From positions 3,410,001 through 3,474,000 of the forward strand of contig NZ_CP065997.1 in NCBI RefSeq assembly GCF_016127315.1: 64,000 nt of DNA. Reading direction: 5' to 3'. The first letter of the stretch is position 1. Every line of letters begins with the position of its first letter. Below the pieces are notes generated by a model. The model had not been told where the DNA came from, did no database searches, and saw only the letters and a program-made list of their open reading frames with translations. This DNA is from Achromobacter deleyi. Lineage in GTDB: Bacteria > Pseudomonadota > Gammaproteobacteria > Burkholderiales > Burkholderiaceae_B. Below, piece after piece: positions 10,440-18,154 of the stretch. A program made the translations under genes and the position numbers.

Positions 10440-11132
10440 ATGGACTGGCTGATCGATTACTACAACTGGCGCATCGTCAGCCAGTACACGGGCCAGTTCG
10501 CCACCGGGCTGGCCAACACCCTGATCGCGGCCGGCGTCAGCCTGGTGTTGTCGGTGCTGGCCGGCATTCCGCTGGCGCTGGCGCGCATGTCGCCGCGCGC
10601 CGCGGTCTGGCGGCCGGTGGCGGGCTACGTGCAGTTCATCCGCTCGACCCCGCTGCTGGTGCAGATCTACCTGGTGTATTACGCGGTGCCGATGCTGGTG
10701 CCCGGCGCCAAGGGCTGGAGCGAGATGCTGCTGGGCATCCTGGCCATGACGCTGCACCACGCCGCCTACATGAGCGAGATCATCCGCGTCGGCATCGAGT
10801 CGGTGCCGCGCGGCCAGATCGAAGGCGCCAAGGCCTGCGGCATGAACTACCACCAGCGCCTGCGCTACGTGGTGCTGCCGCAGGCCTTCGCCAACACGCT
10901 GCCGCCGCTGCTGGGGCAGACCGCGGTCCTCATCAAGGACACGTCGCTGCTGTCGCTGATCACCGTGTTCGAACTGGTGGCCGCCGGCGTGCAGATGAAC
11001 AGCGACCGCATCGTGCCCACCGAGAGCTTCCTGACCATCGCGGCCGGCTATCTGCTGATCTACGCGGTGATGCTGATGCTGTCGCGCGGCGTGAGCCTGT
11101 GGCTGGCGGGTCCCGCCTGGAACGCGAGGTAA
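10440..11132 (+). CDS. amino-acid ABC transporter permease 1
   Basis: Inner-membrane permease of the HisM/GlnP family. 230 residues, about five membrane segments. The family signature near the N-terminus (TGLANTLIAAGVSLVLSVLAGI) and the EAA-type loop (ESVPRGQIEGAKACGMN) that docks the ATPase are both visible. It starts 37 bases after the binding-protein stop. The next permease begins 2 bases after its stop, so the two are translated together and probably form a heterodimer. Confidence 0.92.
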   Translation: MDWLIDYYNWRIVSQYTGQFATGLANTLIAAGVSLVLSVLAGIPLALARMSPRAAVWRPVAGYVQFIRSTPLLVQIYLVYYAVPMLVPGAKGWSEMLLGILAMTLHHAAYMSEIIRVGIESVPRGQIEGAKACGMNYHQRLRYVVLPQAFANTLPPLLGQTAVLIKDTSLLSLITVFELVAAGVQMNSDRIVPTESFLTIAAGYLLIYAVMLMLSRGVSLWLAGPAWNAR

Positions 11133-11134
11133 GC

Positions 11135-11824
11135 ATGCTGGATTCCTACCTGTCCACCGCCGGCGTCGTGCTGCCGTTCCTGCTCAAGGGCTTCTGGGAG
11201 ACGCTCAAGATCTCGTTCATGGCGATCATCGCCGGCTCGCTGCTGGGCTTCGTGATAGGCGTGATCCGCAGCTACCGCATCCGCGGCCTGCACCAGCTGC
11301 TGGGGCTGTACATCCACGTGCTGCGCGGCACGCCGTTCCTGGTGCAGCTCTACATCTTCTACTTCGTGCTGCCCAGCACCGGCATCGAGCTGCTGCACTG
11401 GGAGTCTGGCACGGCGGCGTTCGTGTCGCTGTCGGTCTACACCTCGTGCTACGTGGCCGAGATCGTCAGCGGCGCCATCCGCGCCGTGCCGCGCGGCCAG
11501 ACCGAGGGCGCCATGACGCTGGGCCTGCGGCCGCTGCAGATCCTGCGGCTGGTGATCCTGCCGCAGGCCATGCGCCTGATCGTGCAGCCCATGAGCGGCG
11601 TCTACGTCATGCTGATCAAGAGCACCGCGATTTTGTCGGTGGTCGGCATCACCGAGCTGACGCGGCAGGGCGAGGTCTTCATCATCACCTTTCCGGCGAA
11701 ATCGCTGTTCATCTACAGCATGATCGCCGCCATCTACTTCCTGTACTGCTATCCGCTGCTGCGCCTGGCCACCTGGCTGGAGAAGCGCCTGACCGGCGGG
11801 CTGCAGGGCGCCGGGCTGAACTGA
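11135..11824 (+). CDS. amino-acid ABC transporter permease 2
   Basis: Second HisMQ-type permease, 229 residues from the ATG at 11135, with GAGG just upstream. An in-frame start at 11099 would overlap the previous gene and add non-conserved residues. It has about five membrane segments, the motif GFWETLKISFMAIIAGSLLG and the EAA loop (RAVPRGQTEGAMTLGLRPLQ). It pairs with permease 1 in the inner membrane. The FAD oxidoreductase gene follows after 7 bases, which links transport and catabolism in one operon. Confidence 0.92.
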   Translation: MLDSYLSTAGVVLPFLLKGFWETLKISFMAIIAGSLLGFVIGVIRSYRIRGLHQLLGLYIHVLRGTPFLVQLYIFYFVLPSTGIELLHWESGTAAFVSLSVYTSCYVAEIVSGAIRAVPRGQTEGAMTLGLRPLQILRLVILPQAMRLIVQPMSGVYVMLIKSTAILSVVGITELTRQGEVFIITFPAKSLFIYSMIAAIYFLYCYPLLRLATWLEKRLTGGLQGAGLN

Positions 11825-11831
11825 CACGACC

Positions 11832-13124
11832 ATGGCCACCGAGTACATCGATACCTACTACAAGCGCACGCTGGGCGATGCGCAGACCTACTACCCGCCG
11901 CTGGCGGGCGCGGCCGAGACCGATGTCTGCGTCGTGGGCGGCGGGCTGGCCGGCCTGTCGACGGCGCTGGAACTGGCCCGGCGCGGCCGCGCCGTGACGC
12001 TGCTGGAAGGGCGCCGCATCGCCTGGGGCGCCTCGGGCCGCAACGGCGGCTCGGTGTCGCCGGCGTTCTCGGCCGGCGCCGACGCCATCCGCAAGCGCGT
12101 CGACGAAGACCACTACCGCCAGCTGTACCGGCTGTCGATCGAGGGCGTCGACATCATCCGCGACAACATCCGCGACCTGCGCATCGCCGACGCCCACAAG
12201 GTCGACGGCCGCCTGCGCGTGGTGCGCTACGAGGCCACCGACGCGCTGCGGCGCCATTGCGAAGACCAGTGGCGCGACTTCGGCCGCGACGTGCGCCTGC
12301 TGGGCCGCGCCGAGGTGCGCGAGCGGCTGCTGTCCGATGCCTACTTCCAGGGCATCGAGGACCTGTCGTCGTTCCACTTCCATCCGCTGAACTATGCCCG
12401 CGCCCTGGCACGGGAATGCGCGCGGCTGGGCGTGCGCATCCACGAGGATTCCCCCGTCACCCAGGCCCGCTTCGAGGGGGCGTCGCGGCAGTTGCGGACC
12501 GCCGCCGGCCAGATCGATGCGCGCACCGTGGTGCTGGCCACCGGCGGCTATACCGGCGACGTGGTGCCGGCGCTGCGCCGGGCGATGCTGCCGATCGCCA
12601 CCTACATCATGCTGACCGAGCCGCTAGGCGAGCGGGTGCGCGAGGCCATCCGCACCCCCGCCGCCATCGGCGACGACCGCCGCGCCGGCAACTACTACCG
12701 GGTGCTCGATGGCGGCCGCATCGGCTGGGGCAGTAGAATCACCACCCGTGTCGATGATCCGCCCGATCTGGCCGAGTCCCTGCGCCGCGAACTGCTCAGC
12801 GTCTACCCCCAGTTGCAGGGGCTGCGCGTCGAGACCGCGTGGTCCGGGCGCATGGCCTACGCGCGGCATCTGATGCCGCAGATCGGCAAGCTGGCGCCCG
12901 ACGTCTGGTACTGCACGGCCTTTGGCGGGCACGGCATGAACACCACCGCCATCGGCGGCCGCGTCGTGGCCGAGGGGATTTCCGGCGACAGCCAGCGCTA
13001 CCGGCTGTTCGAGCCGTTCGGGCTGGCCTGGAACGGCGGGGCGCTGGGCACGGCGGCGGTTCAACTCACATATTGGTCTTACCAGGCGCGCGATTGGTGG
13101 CGGGAGCGGCAGTCGCGGGCATGA
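11832..13124 (+). CDS. FAD-dependent oxidoreductase, probable L-pipecolate oxidase
   Basis: 430-residue flavoprotein of the DAO family. The FAD-binding dinucleotide fold VCVVGGGLAGLSTALELARRG begins at about residue 33, followed by WGASGRNGGSVSP. The C-terminal flavin motif is YCTAFGGHGMNTTAIGG. Overall layout matches PuuB/AmaA-type oxidases, which oxidise gamma-glutamylputrescine or L-pipecolate. Position in an amino-acid importer operon, divergent from an ALDH7 dehydrogenase, favours the AmaA reaction: pipecolate to piperideine-6-carboxylate, the substrate of the divergent enzyme. A polyamine or D-amino-acid oxidase role cannot be excluded. It starts 7 bases after the permease stop. Confidence 0.8.
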   Translation: MATEYIDTYYKRTLGDAQTYYPPLAGAAETDVCVVGGGLAGLSTALELARRGRAVTLLEGRRIAWGASGRNGGSVSPAFSAGADAIRKRVDEDHYRQLYRLSIEGVDIIRDNIRDLRIADAHKVDGRLRVVRYEATDALRRHCEDQWRDFGRDVRLLGRAEVRERLLSDAYFQGIEDLSSFHFHPLNYARALARECARLGVRIHEDSPVTQARFEGASRQLRTAAGQIDARTVVLATGGYTGDVVPALRRAMLPIATYIMLTEPLGERVREAIRTPAAIGDDRRAGNYYRVLDGGRIGWGSRITTRVDDPPDLAESLRRELLSVYPQLQGLRVETAWSGRMAYARHLMPQIGKLAPDVWYCTAFGGHGMNTTAIGGRVVAEGISGDSQRYRLFEPFGLAWNGGALGTAAVQLTYWSYQARDWWRERQSRA

Positions 13125-13136
13125 CAGGGTGTACAG

Positions 13137-13721
13137 ATGCAAGGCAACAAACAGAGCGTGTTGGCACAACGGCTGCGAGCCCTGCGCCAGGCGCGCGATT
13201 GGACGCTCAAGCAGGCGGCGCAGGCCACCGGCGTGTCCGCGTCCACGCTCTCGAAAATCGAGAACGGCCTGCTTTCGCCCACCTATGACAACCTGATCAA
13301 GATCGCCGCGGGCCTGGACCTGGACGTGGCCGAGCTGTTCACCGCCTCGGACGCCCACATGGGCACCGGCCGCCGCAGCCTCAGCCGCCAGGGTGAAGGC
13401 CGCCAGTACGAAACCCCGTATTACGACCACCGCCTGCTCTGTACCGCGCTGTCGCACAAGCGCATGATGCCGTTCCACACCCGCGTCAAGGCGCGCTCGT
13501 TCGACGAATTCCAGGACTGGAGCCGCCATGGCGGGGAGGAATTCGTCTACGTGCTGGAGGGCGAGGTCGAGCTGTATACCGAGTTCTACGAGCCGGCCCG
13601 GCTGAAGGCGGGCGAGAGCTTCTATATCGACAGCCGCATGGGCCACCGGGTGATCAGCCTGAGCAAGCAGGACGCGCTGGTGTTGTGGGTGTCCACCCAC
13701 GCCGACCTGGGCGAGGAATGA
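13137..13721 (+). CDS. XRE-family regulator with cupin sensor domain
   Basis: 194 residues. An N-terminal helix-turn-helix (residues about 10-65, RLRALRQARDWTLKQAAQATGVSAS then STLSKIENG) is fused to a C-terminal cupin_2 domain (about 115-185, with EFVYVLEGEVELY and GESFYIDSRMGHRV). This PuuR-like layout usually means a repressor that binds a small catabolic ligand. It is the last gene of the importer/oxidase operon, 12 bases after the oxidase stop, so it probably autoregulates the locus through the divergent region at 8530-8657. AGGG precedes the ATG. Confidence 0.9.
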   Translation: MQGNKQSVLAQRLRALRQARDWTLKQAAQATGVSASTLSKIENGLLSPTYDNLIKIAAGLDLDVAELFTASDAHMGTGRRSLSRQGEGRQYETPYYDHRLLCTALSHKRMMPFHTRVKARSFDEFQDWSRHGGEEFVYVLEGEVELYTEFYEPARLKAGESFYIDSRMGHRVISLSKQDALVLWVSTHADLGEE

Positions 13722-13830
13722 GCCGTTCTTGCGGCCGATAAACCCGGGCGCGTGCGCTGACGCCGCCACGCGCCGTCCGCAACAGGGTAAAATGCGCCGC
13801 CCGGACATGTTCCGGGCAGCCACACGCCGC

Positions 13831-13907
13831 GCGGCAGTAGCTCAGCTGGATAGAGCACGGGCCTTCTAAGCCCGGGGTCGGGGGTTCGAGCCCCTCCTGC
13901 CGCGCCA
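13831..13907 (+). tRNA. tRNA-Arg (anticodon TCT)
   Basis: A 77-base cloverleaf. The acceptor GCGGCAG pairs with CTGCCGC, the D-arm is GCTC...GAGC, the anticodon stem CGGGC/GCCCG encloses loop CTTCTAA (anticodon TCT), the T-arm is GGGGG TTCGAGC CCCTC, and CCA is encoded. A possible -10 element TAAAAT lies at 13788-13793 without a clear -35. It reads AGA codons, which are rare in this GC-rich genome. Confidence 0.97.
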
Positions 13908-13917
13908 GGAACACCCG

Positions 13918-13937
13918 TGGAATCAAGCGCTTACGCG
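13918..13937. other. probable integration scar 3' of tRNA-Arg
   Basis: Bases 11-30 after the CCA of tRNA-Arg (TGGAATCAAGCGCTTACGCG) match bases 11-30 after the CCA of tRNA-His (TGAAATCAGGCACTTACGCG) at 17 of 20 positions without gaps. The tRNA-His copy lies at the end of an integrase-bearing element. The tRNA-Arg copy has no integrase nearby, so it looks like the end of an old, decayed element. The remainder of 13938-14094 is AT-richer than the surroundings and has no gene. Confidence 0.5.
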
Positions 13938-14094
13938 GTTTCACGGATCGCCAACACGGCAATTATTAGAATTATTTGGCCGTCGTTGGAACGTTACGCT
14001 GTAGCAGAGGCCCGCTTGGCGCGCCGCCGGTTCACGTTTCTGATTTGAGCTAATCTGGCTCGGCAAGATTGAGCGATACGCCAAGGAGACTGAC

Positions 14095-14814
14095 ATGTCT
14101 TTAGCGTTCGCCAGGGTGGTTCTTGTCTTCATGCTGGCGCCGCTGTCCAGCTACCTCTTCTGGGTGGGCCTCGGACTGACGCAGGTCTCGCATGATCAGC
14201 CGATCTGGGAGCCGTGGATCGTGGCGATCACGATGACGTCTGCGACCGTCATCTTGTATATCCCATTGGCTTTTGTGGTGCTTGGGTTGTGGGTTTATTG
14301 GACACGAAAGGCGGTAGACAAGTTTCCCCGCCTTGTCCTTGGTGGCGTGGTCTGCGGCGGGCTGGTGGGTCTGGCTTTCGCCAGACACAAGGGCCCGCTT
14401 GTGCTGTTTTGGGGTTTGAGCGTCGGCGCCATTGTTTACCGATACAGTGGGCGTCCGTTCACATCCGGCGCGCCGCAACCAGGCAAGGAGCGGTTCCCGC
14501 GCGCCACATGGCTGTCAGGGGCCGGTCCGCTTCAGTCCGGAATACCGTCCAAGGTCCGCTTCACGAAGTCCAGGGCGGGCGCCTGCGTTCCCGTCACCTG
14601 GAGCGTCAGCAGCTTGTCGCCGCTGCGCCAATTCACCACCGTCATTTCCGGGCCCCCTTGCGGGCGTGCCAGCCTGCTGGCGACAACCCCGCGCGGGATC
14701 CCCCCCGCTGACATCCTTACGTTCACCCGCTCGACCGGCACCAGATTGACCATGCCGCCTTTGCGCAGCAGGGATTCGGTCAGCACGACGGTTCCCTGCG
14801 CGGGGCAGTGGTAG
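14095..14814 (+). pseudogene. membrane protein gene with a damaged 3' end
   Basis: AAGGAG 6 bases before the ATG gives a good start. Residues 1-125 form four hydrophobic segments (SSYLFWVGLGL, VILYIPLAFVVLGLWVYW, LVLGGVVCGGLVGLAF, LVLFWGLSVGAIVY), a plausible small inner-membrane protein of no family I recognise. From about residue 146 the frame lies antisense to the well-formed leftward gene at 14532-15251 and turns into low-complexity Arg/Ser/Pro sequence. The true gene probably ended near 14520 and lost its 3' end. Base composition of the first 400 bases is clearly less GC-rich than neighbours, which fits acquisition at the adjacent tRNA-Arg. Confidence 0.55.
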
Positions 14815-15251
14815 ACGCGGATCAGGCCGGTCAAGCGGGCGTCCGCCTCGGCGCCGCTGGGCGTGGTGAACCGCAGATCGCAATGGCCCAGCGGTCCGGC
14901 CGAGACGTCGGCGGGAATGATCCAGGACGTGCGCAGGTGGCTGGGAAGGCTGTCGCGCGCCTGCTCCAGTTTTTCGACCCCTTCATCCAGGGGCGTGAAT
15001 GCGCGCTCGATCACGGGCAACGCGCCGAGATCGTTGAGGACGCCCGCCGGGTTTGCGCTGGCGGCCAGTTGCGCCAGGCGTTCTTCCCAGCGTCCTTTGG
15101 CGGCCGCGGACATGTCCGGCGGTGGCTCGATGTCCTTTGCCGCCGGGAACTCGGTGGCGACCGGGGCCGCGGCCCGAGCCGGGAGGATGGCCCCGGAAAT
15201 AGCGAGCATCGCGATCAGAAAGAGGGGCGTCGCGCGGCGGGAGAGATTCAT
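14532..15251 (-). CDS. hypothetical secreted protein
   Basis: 239 residues from the ATG at 15251. An N-terminal signal peptide (NLSRRATPLFLIAML, ending near PARAAA) precedes a soluble domain. Two cysteines (in GHCDLRF and VYHCPAQG) are spaced as a possible disulfide. No family is recognised. The C-terminus (SGDKLLTLQVTGTQAPALDF) looks like genuine folded protein, which argues that the opposite-strand frame overlapping it is not real. Upstream 15252-15434 contains its promoter region but no other gene. Confidence 0.7.
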   Translation of the reverse strand: MNLSRRATPLFLIAMLAISGAILPARAAAPVATEFPAAKDIEPPPDMSAAAKGRWEERLAQLAASANPAGVLNDLGALPVIERAFTPLDEGVEKLEQARDSLPSHLRTSWIIPADVSAGPLGHCDLRFTTPSGAEADARLTGLIRVYHCPAQGTVVLTESLLRKGGMVNLVPVERVNVRMSAGGIPRGVVASRLARPQGGPEMTVVNWRSGDKLLTLQVTGTQAPALDFVKRTLDGIPD

Positions 15252-15434
15252 GGCAGCTTGGCTCGCAGGCAATTGTTCCGCGACGAGTATAGGACGCCGA
15301 GGCGCTTTGGCCGCTTGTGCGACAAGCAGGCCGGACGCGGTCCGTAGCCGCCGGCAGGCGCCCGGTATGATGACGGCCAACGGCAATCGCGGGGCGACGG
15401 CATGCGCTACCGGGTTGCCTGAACCGGATTTCCA

Positions 15435-15818
15435 ATGACCGCCGAACACACCTACCTCGTCACCCAACCCCACGTCAGCGAATTCCCCGAGCCGATGGTC
15501 TTGAAGCAGGGCGACCGCGTGTCGGTCGGGCAAGCCTATGACGGTCCCGAGGGCTGGCCCGACTGGTTTCTTTGTTCCGCGCCTGGCCAGCAGCCGGGTT
15601 TCGTGCCGGGGCAGATCCTGGAGCGCCACGCGGACGGGACCGGCACCTTGCGAGAGGACTTCACCAACCGCGAGCTGGATGTCGCCGAGGGCGAGGTGTT
15701 GCATGGCGACCGCCGCTTGAACGGCTGGTTGTGGGCGACGCGGCCGGCCGATGCCGCGACCGGATGGGTGCCGCTGGACAATCTGCGGCAGCGCGGGGCG
15801 GGGGAATCCGCGCAGTGA
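15435..15818 (+). CDS. SH3-like domain protein
   Basis: 127 residues, no signal peptide. It appears to be a tandem of two SH3-type beta barrels: residues about 20-62 (VLKQGDRVSVGQAYDG ... DWFLCSAPGQQPGFVP) and about 72-120 (FTNRELDVAEGEVLHGDRR ... WLWATRPADAATGWVP). Both end in the GWVP/GFVP strand typical of variant SH3 domains. Its stop overlaps the ATG of the next gene (TGATG), so expression is coupled. The function is unknown; such proteins often bind small ligands or peptides. The start lacks a clear ribosome site. Confidence 0.72.
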   Translation: MTAEHTYLVTQPHVSEFPEPMVLKQGDRVSVGQAYDGPEGWPDWFLCSAPGQQPGFVPGQILERHADGTGTLREDFTNRELDVAEGEVLHGDRRLNGWLWATRPADAATGWVPLDNLRQRGAGESAQ

Positions 15819-16762
15819 TGTGGCGTCTGCTCCTGGCGGCCGCGACCACCCTGGCCGCCTGCCTGCCCGCGCATGCCCAACTGATCGAGCACGGCCTGTT
15901 GCCGCGTCCCGACGGCTCGTCGATCGCCTATTACCTGAAGCAGCGCGATGCGGCGCGGGCCGCCGACAGCCTGCTGGTGGTGATGCAGGGTTCCGACTGC
16001 AACAGCGTCGCGCACAATCGCGCGATCCGCGAGCAGTTGTGGCGGGCGTTGCCGGCGGCCGATGTGCTGACGGTCGACAAGTACGGCATCGACGCGGGCT
16101 TGCCTTATCAGCAGGACGATGGCGAGAACCGCGCCGATTGTCCGCGGGCGTACCTGCTGCACGACAACTTCGACCAGCGCGTGCGCGACTACGAGGCCGT
16201 CATCGCGTTGCTGCGCCGCCATGGCGCGTACCGGCGCGTGGTGGCGTTGGGAGGCAGCGAAGGCGCGGTGGTGGCCAACCTGCTGGCCGCGCGCGGCGGG
16301 TCGGTCGACGCCAGCATCGCGTTCAATGGCGGCGGGCGCTGGTTCCTCGACGACGTGCTGCACACCATCGAGGCCGCCGATACGCCGGCCGACGCCAAGG
16401 CGGCATCGGCGGCGGGGTTCCGGGAGTTCGCCGCGTTCCTGCGCGATACGCCGTCTTCGGACCTGGTGGCCAGCAGCCATGGCCATGCGTGGTGGCGGCA
16501 GGCGCTGGCGCTGGATCAACAGGCGGCGCTCGGGCGCGTGCGCACGCCGCTGCTGATCGTCCAGGGCGGGCGGGATGCCTCGGTGTCGCCGGGGGCGGTC
16601 GAACGCATGGTCGAGGACCTGCGGCGCGAGGGGCGGCGCAATATCGCGTATCGCGTCTATCCGCGGCTGGACCACGGCCTGCGCGACGCGGACGGCGCCA
16701 GCCGCATGGGCGAGGTGGCCGAGGACATGGCCGCGTGGCTGCGCGATCTGCCCGCATACTGA
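15818..16762 (+). CDS. secreted alpha/beta hydrolase (dienelactone hydrolase/peptidase-like)
   Basis: 314 residues. A signal peptide (WRLLLAAATTLAACLPAHAQ) has a Cys at position 15, so a lipoprotein is possible but the lipobox is weak. The fold shows the nucleophile elbow GGSEGA (Ser at about 145), an acid in VQGGRDASVSP and the His in YPRLDHGLRD. This order Ser-Asp-His is that of alpha/beta hydrolases. VVMQGSDCNS near the N-terminus would form the oxyanion site. The substrate is unknown. The start codon overlaps the SH3 gene stop. Confidence 0.8.
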   Translation: MWRLLLAAATTLAACLPAHAQLIEHGLLPRPDGSSIAYYLKQRDAARAADSLLVVMQGSDCNSVAHNRAIREQLWRALPAADVLTVDKYGIDAGLPYQQDDGENRADCPRAYLLHDNFDQRVRDYEAVIALLRRHGAYRRVVALGGSEGAVVANLLAARGGSVDASIAFNGGGRWFLDDVLHTIEAADTPADAKAASAAGFREFAAFLRDTPSSDLVASSHGHAWWRQALALDQQAALGRVRTPLLIVQGGRDASVSPGAVERMVEDLRREGRRNIAYRVYPRLDHGLRDADGASRMGEVAEDMAAWLRDLPAY

Positions 16763-16805
16763 CGCGGGCTTCCTACAATAGCGCTTGATTGCACCCGGAC
16801 GCGCC

Positions 16806-17393
16806 ATGCCCACTCCCGAAGACATCATGCGGCACTACGACTCGGATCCCGACGAGGATCCGTGGGTGCGCGGCAAGCCGGCGCCGGAAGCGGTGGCGGT
16901 GGCGCCTTACGACCCGGACTGGCCCGCGCGCTATGCGCGCCTGGCCGCCGACATCGCGGCGGCGCTGGGGCTGGTGGCGTTGCGCATCGATCACGTGGGG
17001 TCGACGGCGGTGCCGGGCCTGCCGGCCAAGCCGGTGGTGGATATCGATGTGGCGGTGGCCGACCCGGCCGACGAGGCCGCGTATGTGCCCGCGCTGGAAG
17101 CGCTGGGTTATGTGCTGACGATCCGCGAGCCGTCGTGGCACCAGCATCGCTGCCTGCAATTGGCGGCGCCGCGCGTCAACCTGCATGTGTTCGGCCCGGA
17201 CTGTCCCGAGAACATCCGCCACCGCATGTTCCGCGACTGGCTGCGCGCGCATGACGATGACCGCGATCGCTACGCGGCGGCCAAGCATGCCGCCGCGCAA
17301 GGGGTGGACCAGGTGGCCGACTACAACCTGCGCAAGCAGGCGGTGATCCGCGAGATCTACGAACGGATGTTCCGGGCGGCCGGCTTTCTCTAG
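16806..17393 (+). CDS. GrpB family protein (UPF0157)
   Basis: 195 residues from the ATG at 16806; a TTG seven codons earlier is less likely. It shows the GrpB/UPF0157 signature: VAVAPYDPDWPARYARL, then IDHVGSTAVPGLPAKPVVDIDVAV and HVFGPDCPENIRHRMFRDWLR. The fold is related to nucleotidyltransferases (DIDVAV holds the acidic pair), and some members are fused to dephospho-CoA kinase. Its cellular role is not established. It stands alone after the hydrolase, 43 bases downstream. Confidence 0.88.
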   Translation: MPTPEDIMRHYDSDPDEDPWVRGKPAPEAVAVAPYDPDWPARYARLAADIAAALGLVALRIDHVGSTAVPGLPAKPVVDIDVAVADPADEAAYVPALEALGYVLTIREPSWHQHRCLQLAAPRVNLHVFGPDCPENIRHRMFRDWLRAHDDDRDRYAAAKHAAAQGVDQVADYNLRKQAVIREIYERMFRAAGFL

Positions 17394-17427
17394 CGTTCGC
17401 TTGCGGATCCGAACGACGGCGCGCTGA

Positions 17428-17472
17428 CGATGCGTCGGGCGCCGATGCGTCGGAAGCCGATGCGCCGGGCGT
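17428..17472. repeat. 15-bp tandem repeat, three copies
   Basis: Three adjacent units, CGATGCGTCGGGCGC, CGATGCGTCGGAAGC and CGATGCGCCGGGCGT, with exact 15-base period, in the 112-base gap between two convergent stop codons. No terminator is seen in the gap apart from this. Confidence 0.8.
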
Positions 17473-17505
17473 TTCCGCGGCCGCGCCCGGCCGCGGTTGT
17501 CGGGA

Positions 17506-17994
17506 TCAGCCGCCGCTCAGGAACAGCTTGTCGCAGTAGCCGCCGAGCAGGTCGTACGACACGATGGTCTTGTTGGCGTCGGTGGTGAACGACATGTAGC
17601 AGGACTCGCCTTCCTGGGTGTAGTAACCCGTCGGCGCGGTGTTTTCCTGGTAGATGGGGATGGCGCCCTGGCCGCCGCCGGCCGGCAGCACCGTGACCAG
17701 CGTGCTGCCCGCGGACGCGGTGCCGGTCTGCACGAAGCGCCGGTGCTGGGTGGAGCCGTAGCGGCTCCAGGTGTGCACGTAGCGGGGATTCTGCGGGGTG
17801 CCGATATTGGGATAGGCGGCCGAGCCGCCCTGGGCATCCTCGGGGCCGAACTGCGAGGTGACCACGTCGAGGTTCTGGCCGATCATGCTGTTCGCGTAGC
17901 GGTTCAGCTGGTTCGCGGGCGGGTGGTAGACGCAACCGCTCACCAGGGCGAAAACCAGGGCGGCGGAACCGATGGACAGGGTGCGGCGGATCAT
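17506..17994 (-). CDS. hypothetical lipoprotein
   Basis: 162 residues. A type II signal peptide with lipobox LVSGC (Cys at about position 21) directs it to the membrane. The mature part contains QNLDVVTSQFGPEDAQ, resembling the small SmpA/OmlA-like start-of-fold seen in many outer-membrane lipoproteins. It has two further cysteines (ESCYMSF, GGYCDKL) that may form a disulfide. No named family is assigned. It is a single gene, convergent with the GrpB-family gene. Confidence 0.75.
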   Translation of the reverse strand: MIRRTLSIGSAALVFALVSGCVYHPPANQLNRYANSMIGQNLDVVTSQFGPEDAQGGSAAYPNIGTPQNPRYVHTWSRYGSTQHRRFVQTGTASAGSTLVTVLPAGGGQGAIPIYQENTAPTGYYTQEGESCYMSFTTDANKTIVSYDLLGGYCDKLFLSGG

Positions 17995-18154
17995 GAGGCG
18001 CTTCTCGTGAAGTCCGAAAGCGCGAATTCTATTTCCAGGTCGGCCCAGACAGGAAATCGTCAGCGTAAAAGACGTAACCAGGTATATGCGGCGCGGCTCG
18101 AGGACGGGCTCGACCGCGTCACGGACTCATCCGGGATGCCGCTCGCGGCGGCGC

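Noticed and set aside
17428..17472. CRISPR-like array
   Set aside because: Units are contiguous 15-mers without unique spacers and no cas genes are present.
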